Positions 59,211 through 64,000 of a stretch of DNA of 64,000 nt are shown here, piece after piece. This stretch comes from Microplitis mediator (taxonomy: Eukaryota; Arthropoda; Insecta; Hymenoptera; Braconidae). How positions within the stretch are numbered: position 1 is the stretch's first letter; every line of letters begins with the position of its first letter. The notes beneath the pieces are model-generated. The model did no database searches, was not told where the DNA came from, and saw only the letters and a list, made by a program, of their open reading frames with translations. Both the position numbers and the translations under genes were made by a program. The stretch spans positions 10,686,301 through 10,750,300 of the forward strand of contig NC_079978.1 of NCBI RefSeq assembly GCF_029852145.1, given 5' to 3'.

Positions 59211-59354
59211 TGAGCTAGTCAAATTATCTGATTCACTCGTGCATCTGTCGTTCTCACTTCGCATCGGCTCATCTCCTTGATCTTTCAAAAATTTGATAAT
59301 TTTATATCGATAAGATCTTGAATATTTCTCGAACGGTTTTACTCGCTTCGGCAT
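59211..59354 (-). CDS. Putative first exon of the lineage-2 TNP2-like transposase
   Basis: ATG at 59352-59354 opens a basic N-terminus (PKRVKPFEKYSRSYRYKI), ending in a strong donor (CTCAG then GTAAGA) in phase 1. The exon at 26131 starts with two bases that complete an Asp codon, so phases match. The lineage-1 gene has a comparable basic first exon. If correct, 33 kb of nested elements now separate exons 1 and 2. The link is inferred; homology of such short N-termini is weak. Confidence 0.45.
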
Positions 59355-59619
59355 TTTTTACTGTGATTCACTCCAATGTTTTTATAGTTTTGATTTATTT
59401 TTTATTATTTAGTTTTTTTTTATTTTTATAACCAATTTATTTGCAATGAAGTACATACAACTTTTTTTTGATTAATTAATTTTTTTTTTTACGATTCCCG
59501 TTGTGTTGATTATAATATTCTATGGTTACGTTATTTATTTACATAAACAATTATCTCTTGACTAATTTTGTCGTGGTTATCTCGTCTTGTTCTTTAATTC
59601 GCATTATTTTCAAATAATA
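59355..59619. promoter_or_regulatory. Divergent intergenic region, transposase exon / BEN gene
   Basis: 265 bp between divergent ATGs, T-rich with no clear TATA at canonical spacing. Promoter function is inferred from arrangement. Confidence 0.3.
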
Positions 59620-61968
59620 ATGATTCTTTGGGCTCTTGTCCTTTGGTGTGGTTCACACGAACGTGACATTTTGAATTACGATTCTATTTAATTTAAGAAA
59701 AATGGTGATGCTTCAGCTAAATGGAAAAACAAATTTTATTCTGTTAAAGTTCTACGTACAAGTGGTAAGTCAACTAATTTATTATGGGATCATTTTAACA
59801 CTTTGTTCCATTTTTAAATTAATTTATTTATTTTTGGTTAGTTTTTTTGTAATTGTTTTTATTTCTCTCCTTCACTTACTTAAGACTTGATAGTTGGATA
59901 ATTCACAGAATAAATTACTCGTTATTTTTTATCTTTTCTTATGGTTCTCTTGTTAATTTTGCATCATATTGTCATTAGAGGAGAAGCAGTGGCTGGAGTC
60001 TCTGGTTGTTGATACTGACGGAAATGTGGCTTTACCCGATGTCCCGGATAAGTGTCGTGAAAAGAAAAAGCATAAAAATGATTCAGCTGTTGCTGACTTA
60101 AAAACTGAAACAAAAGCCCTCAATACAAGCAAGTCCCGAGAAAACGATTCGATCACTCGTGCTGAAAACATCCTTCAAGACATCACTTCGAGGACCAATG
60201 CAAGTAATCTTCAAGATTCAAATGAGGAGGATAATTTATCAGATCGCGGTTACTCGCCAGTTCAAGAAGTGGAAGTAGTTAACCCCAATAATGGATCAAA
60301 ATCACGGATGGTCCGGGCTGAAATTGAGTATGACAAACAAAATGAGAATTTCCCATTTGTTTGTCAAGTTTGTAAAACTTCGCAAGAAGGTACAATTTTT
60401 TAATTATCATAACCCATAATTTTGCATTAGTCACGTAACCTCTAACAAATATTATGCTGACCAACCACTCTATGATGAACCGACTGAGTCATCAGTATAG
60501 CACCTACAACTTTTGACTGATCTTTATAAGACTTATTACACTTATTGCTCAGACAATCAACTTTGACGAGATTGAAGATGAATAAAATCCTTCAATTTAT
60601 TTTGTAATACTAGCCATCTTAGTTTTTAATATCAATAAAATTGGGTGACTATGAATGACTTTAACTATGAATGACTTTTGACTGAGAATAGATTATTTTC
60701 TACTGAAAATACCATCTTAAAGCTGATTAAATTCCCTTCAATTTGATCTCAGTAACTTATACTTTAAAATATTTCTCGTTATTTCATGGCCTATTTAAAA
60801 TTTTGAAATTTGCAAAAATTATAAGTTGAGTGACTTATGAATGAATTAATGAATAACTTTCTACTGATAGCTCATTTTTAATTAATTATAATTATGTCAA
60901 AACAGATGACACTCCTTTCAATTGACCTATAAGTACTAGACATTGAAATAAATTTTATTAATTTTATAAGCTATTCAAAATTTGTACAATACAAAAAGTA
61001 ATAACTTTATAAGCTGCATCCTAAAACAAAAATATTTTTTGGCTCTAAGATTTTGCCAGAGGAATTCAATTGTGTGAAGAATTACTAACTTTTTTTCGTC
61101 AAAAATCCAGTCAACTCCACACTACTCAAGCAGTCAACCCCAAATCATCTCAGTTTTCCCAGCCTATGGTTCTATTTCCACTCGATTCTGAATCAGCTAA
61201 AAAATCACGCCATCTACATAATTCTGACACCAGAAACTTCTCAGCTGATAATTCAAGTCAACATTCTGACGTAAAACGCGCTACGACTGTTCGCTCTTCT
61301 AATGCATTTTCAGCAACCGAATCCCAGAACACTGACAATCAGAAACGTTTTAAGCCGTCTCGTTCTGAGTATTCCGATAAGTTTTCTGTCTTGAATCACC
61401 ACAAATTTCCTCAAAAATCTAGGGAAGTGGCGCGTTCAATTGTTTTATTTTCTCCGAGTCCTGAAAAATCACCTCGCTTACAACCTATTCAAATACCAAA
61501 AGTATTTCGTTCACCGATTTCATCAGGTGATGAAGTGAAAACCACTCAAGACTGTAATGTCTTCGAACCAAGATCACAGTGGATCTTTTGGCCGAAATTC
61601 TACTCGGGAAGAGGATCCAAAATATGTATGGAATATTCCTTCAGCGAAAAAAGTAAGTTTAAACGATTTCTTTTATTCTTGACACTAGTCTGACAATTTT
61701 TTATTATCTAATGTATTTCTTTGTTACAACATTATATAATTATTTATTTCTTTGTTAGAAGGAGTTAATTGAAAACTCAGATGTTTACATCCGTGAAGTG
61801 GATTTAAATTATATCAAAGTGAAGTTTCGTCATGATCCTGCTGAAATGGCGCGACGACTCTTCAAATCGATAATTGGAGAAGACCGATTATGTACTATGA
61901 GCCGTACTGGTGGAAACGAGTGGCAGCCATTATCCTCAGACGTTAGACAAACAGTTTACGGTATATAA
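59620..61968 (+). pseudogene. BEN-domain protein gene, four exons, slightly broken
   Basis: Exons 59620-59764, 59979-60389, 61050-61652 and 61759-61968. Exon 1 encodes MILWALVLW...KWKNKFYSVKVLRTS, the same type of N-terminal domain as at 21009, and ends in phase 1. Exon 2 continues EEKQWLESLVVDTDG with a basic KKKHKND. Exon 3 is Ser-rich and unstructured. Exon 4 is a BEN domain (VYIREVDLNYIKVKF, MARRLFKSIIGEDRL), a DNA-binding fold found in chromatin proteins and some viruses. Defects are TAA at 59689-59691 and a one-base frame change near 61560, needed to reach NIPSAKK and join exon 4 in phase. Divergent from a transposase exon. May be the DNA-binding partner of a transposon. Confidence 0.65.
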
Positions 61969-62090
61969 ATATGTCCGTATAATTTTTTTTTATATACAGA
62001 AAAAAAAATTTACCCGACTTTACCTAGAATCATGTAACTAAAGTTGCGACCGGTCAACTGAACGCTAATATATATATAGATATATAATAT
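61969..62090. other. 3' flank of the BEN gene
   Basis: AT-rich, TATATATAGATATATAATATA before the next element. No separate feature. Confidence 0.3.
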
Positions 62091-63036
62091 AGGGGAAGGG
62101 GGGGGGGGGGCAAAACGGGGTACCCTAAAAATTTTATAAAAAAAAAAAATTTTTTTTTTTCGAAGAAAAAAGCCGAAAATCCTGAAAAAATGATTCTTTC
62201 AAATTTTTATGGTTAAATTAAAAGAATTTTGATATATATCCGCATTTTTAGCCCTACCCATAACACCTAGGGCAAAATGGACCAGCCGAAAATTTTAACA
62301 AAATGATTCTTTTATATTTTTATCGTCAAATTAAAAAAAAATATATTACATTAATCCAATTTTCGGCTGATTTGTTATAGCTGGGGCAAATTTGGCCACT
62401 AAAAATATTCGAAAATAATGTTTTATTTTTTTATTGATAAAATATTTTAAATAATGCAAAATAATCTGTAATCTAAAAAATCAAAAAACACGTATTTTGG
62501 GTTAAAAATAATGACAAATAAGAAATACAGAATTGTTTTTTTTCATTAAACAGTAATCAGTAATTAAGCTAGTCGAGAGGAAACCATTTATTACACTTAA
62601 AAAAATTTTTCGTGAGTATTATAAAACCAAAAATAGTTGTCAAGAGAAAGAAATACATTCTCAATAATAAAAACAATTTAAAAAAAAAAAAAAAAAAATA
62701 CATTATTTTTTAGAATGAGGCCTCTCTGCCCCACAAAAATTTTTTTTTTTGCCTTCGTGTCCACCAATGATGTGAAATGTAATTTTTCTTTATGTACATT
62801 ACATATAAAAGATTCAAGTAATAAAATTTGATCAATTTTCAGAAATTTTTTTTTTTCAACTTTTTTTAAGGGTACCCCGTTTTGCCCGCCAAAAATAAAA
62901 ATCTTATTATTTAACGGCAGCTAAAAATTTTGTCTATTTAACTCGAATATCATTAAAAACAAAAAGATTTAGCGTATTTTGGTCCTCGAAAACTTAGTAT
63001 TTCCTTAGGTACCCCCTTTTGCCCCCCTCCCCTACA
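62091..63036 (+). mobile_element. Non-autonomous element with G-rich ends, copy 2 (full)
   Basis: The ends are AGGGGAAGGGGGG...GGCAAAACGGGGTACC and the complement of CCTTTTGCCCCCCTCCCCT. An inner inverted block GGTACCCCGTTTTGCCCGCC lies at 62871. It matches 150-925 in opposite orientation. No open frame of note, no clear target duplication. Superfamily unknown. Confidence 0.65.
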
Positions 63037-63224
63037 CTAGGGTGGTTCAAAAAAAAATTGATTTTTTTTTGCTCTTACCCCCTGAAACGTTGTCGAGAAA
63101 AAGATCCTCTTAAAAAATGGGCTCTCTAGCTCAACTCTGAGGTCGCTATTTTAATTTTAATGTCTTATCTAATTAACATGTAAATACTTACTTTTTCACT
63201 AAAAGTGTAATTACTCGTAAGCTG

Positions 63225-63475
63225 CTCAATATTTTTCAAATTTATTCAAAGATCTTCAAAACTAATTCCTCGAGCTTTCCAAAACTCTATGAGTCAAAAT
63301 TATCGCCAATTGATGATAGCAAAAAAAAATGAAAATTAACAATATCATTTTGAAATACAAAATCGATACTATTCAGATAGCTTCAATTGGCGTTTCAAAT
63401 ATGATAATTTTGACTCATTACAGGGTTTTGGAAAGCTTGGGAATCAGCTTTGAAGATCTTTGTATAAATTCACTG
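63225..63475. repeat. Inverted repeat, possible MITE
   Basis: AAAGATCTTCAAAACTAATTCC, AGCTTTCCAAAAC and GAGTCAAAATTATC on the left match, inverted, GATAATTTTGACTCA, GTTTTGGAAAGCTT and AGCTTTGAAGATCTTTG on the right. Outer limits not resolved. Confidence 0.6.
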
Positions 63476-64000
63476 TTAAAAGTATTTATTTGAGCCAAAT
63501 AAATATTTATTAATAGTTAATAAATGGTTTATTAAATGAGATTTATTTAGGCCAAATAAGCCATATCTTAATAGTTAATAAATAGCTTATTTGAATAGAA
63601 AGAAATCACACATGAAGTTAATTAAGTAAGGTTATGACAAATAATTTATAGGACTGTTCAATTTTATTTTTAAAAAAAAAATAATACACACAATTTATGT
63701 TAATTGAAGATAAAAATTATTATACAAAAATATTAAAAAAATGAAATATTATAATTAGGGCCGGGAATTTGGTTTCGCTAAAAAAGAGAGATAGAAGATG
63801 GGCGGAGCCAAGTTTTCTGATTGGCTAAAACTTTTCCCTAGATTTGGTATTTCTTTGTTCTCTGAAAGTGTTTTTTTTTTTTTTTTTTTTGTAATGAATA
63901 AGAGCTATCACATCTATTATATTAATTTAGCTGTCAACGTTAGATATATTGAATGGGTTATTCATCAAAACATGGCTAGTTTCACGATCATCAATATTGT
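63476..64000. other. Intergenic; short tandem duplication only
   Basis: A roughly 55-bp AT-rich unit (AATAGTTAATAAATGGTTTATT and AATAGTTAATAAATAGCTTATT) occurs twice near 63510-63590. Otherwise nothing recognised. Confidence 0.35.

Noticed and set aside
58969..59280. Plus-strand 103-codon frame
   Set aside because: Antisense to the putative minus-strand transposase exon, which has a better start, basic N-terminus and a consensus splice donor.
59620..61968. Polydnavirus or virus-derived origin of the BEN gene
   Set aside because: BEN domains occur in some insect viruses, but nothing else here looks viral, and the neighbour is a transposase exon.

Overview
This is AT-rich nuclear DNA from an insect. 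Introns, an insect-type TATA plus TCAGTT promoter, a Gypsy-type retrotransposon primed by arthropod-like tRNA-Lys, and insect-type transposon-derived gene families all point that way. A hymenopteran such as a parasitoid wasp is my guess, at low confidence. I see no certain intact cellular gene. Almost the whole window is layered mobile DNA.

Layout. 1-5 kb: copies of small non-autonomous elements, a Kolobok-like element nested in another, a roughly 110-bp AT-rich array, and a decayed TNP2-like transposase gene (2.8-4.76 kb) cut by a 400-bp palindromic element (A). 6.1-11.8 kb: a six-exon SAM-domain (SAMD3-like) gene on the minus strand, carrying stops and a frameshift, with a pogo/Tigger transposon and hairpin MITEs in its introns. 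13-17 kb: an AT-rich array split by element B. 17.1-20.1 kb: a second TNP2-like transposase gene, minus strand. At 21.0 kb a divergent exon encodes the N-terminus of an accessory protein. 23.7-26.1 kb: a third TNP2-like gene, minus strand. 26.7-27.8 kb: a promoter and a broken unknown gene. 29-30.9 kb: a roughly 190-bp mixed-orientation array. 30.9-58.8 kb: a giant foldback element (C) with unequal inverted arms of CpG-rich roughly 208-bp units. C is interrupted by a complete 11.6-kb Gypsy-type LTR retrotransposon with LTRs that look identical, plus elements F, D, E and an LTR-like remnant. 59.2-62.0 kb: a probable first exon of the third TNP2-like gene (minus), divergent from a four-exon BEN-domain gene (plus). 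62-64 kb: more small elements.

How it fits together. Five elements (A, B, C, D, E) end in CCCT...AGGG and are flanked by 2-bp target duplications (AA, AT, GG, AC, TA). For A, C, D and E I could reconstruct the empty site from an interrupted reading frame or a paralogous repeat. A, B and E also share an internal grammar: a 7-bp CACNGTG-like word plus a 4-bp spacer, repeated every 11 bp in both orientations. Two TNP2-like transposase genes are each divergent from a gene whose first exon has the same reading phase at its splice donor, and one of these downstream genes ends in a BEN domain. I infer a two-gene, En/Spm (CMC)-like transposon lineage with satellite-like subterminal arrays. The transposase family and BEN calls rest on motifs. 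The link between genes, arrays and termini is a hypothesis.
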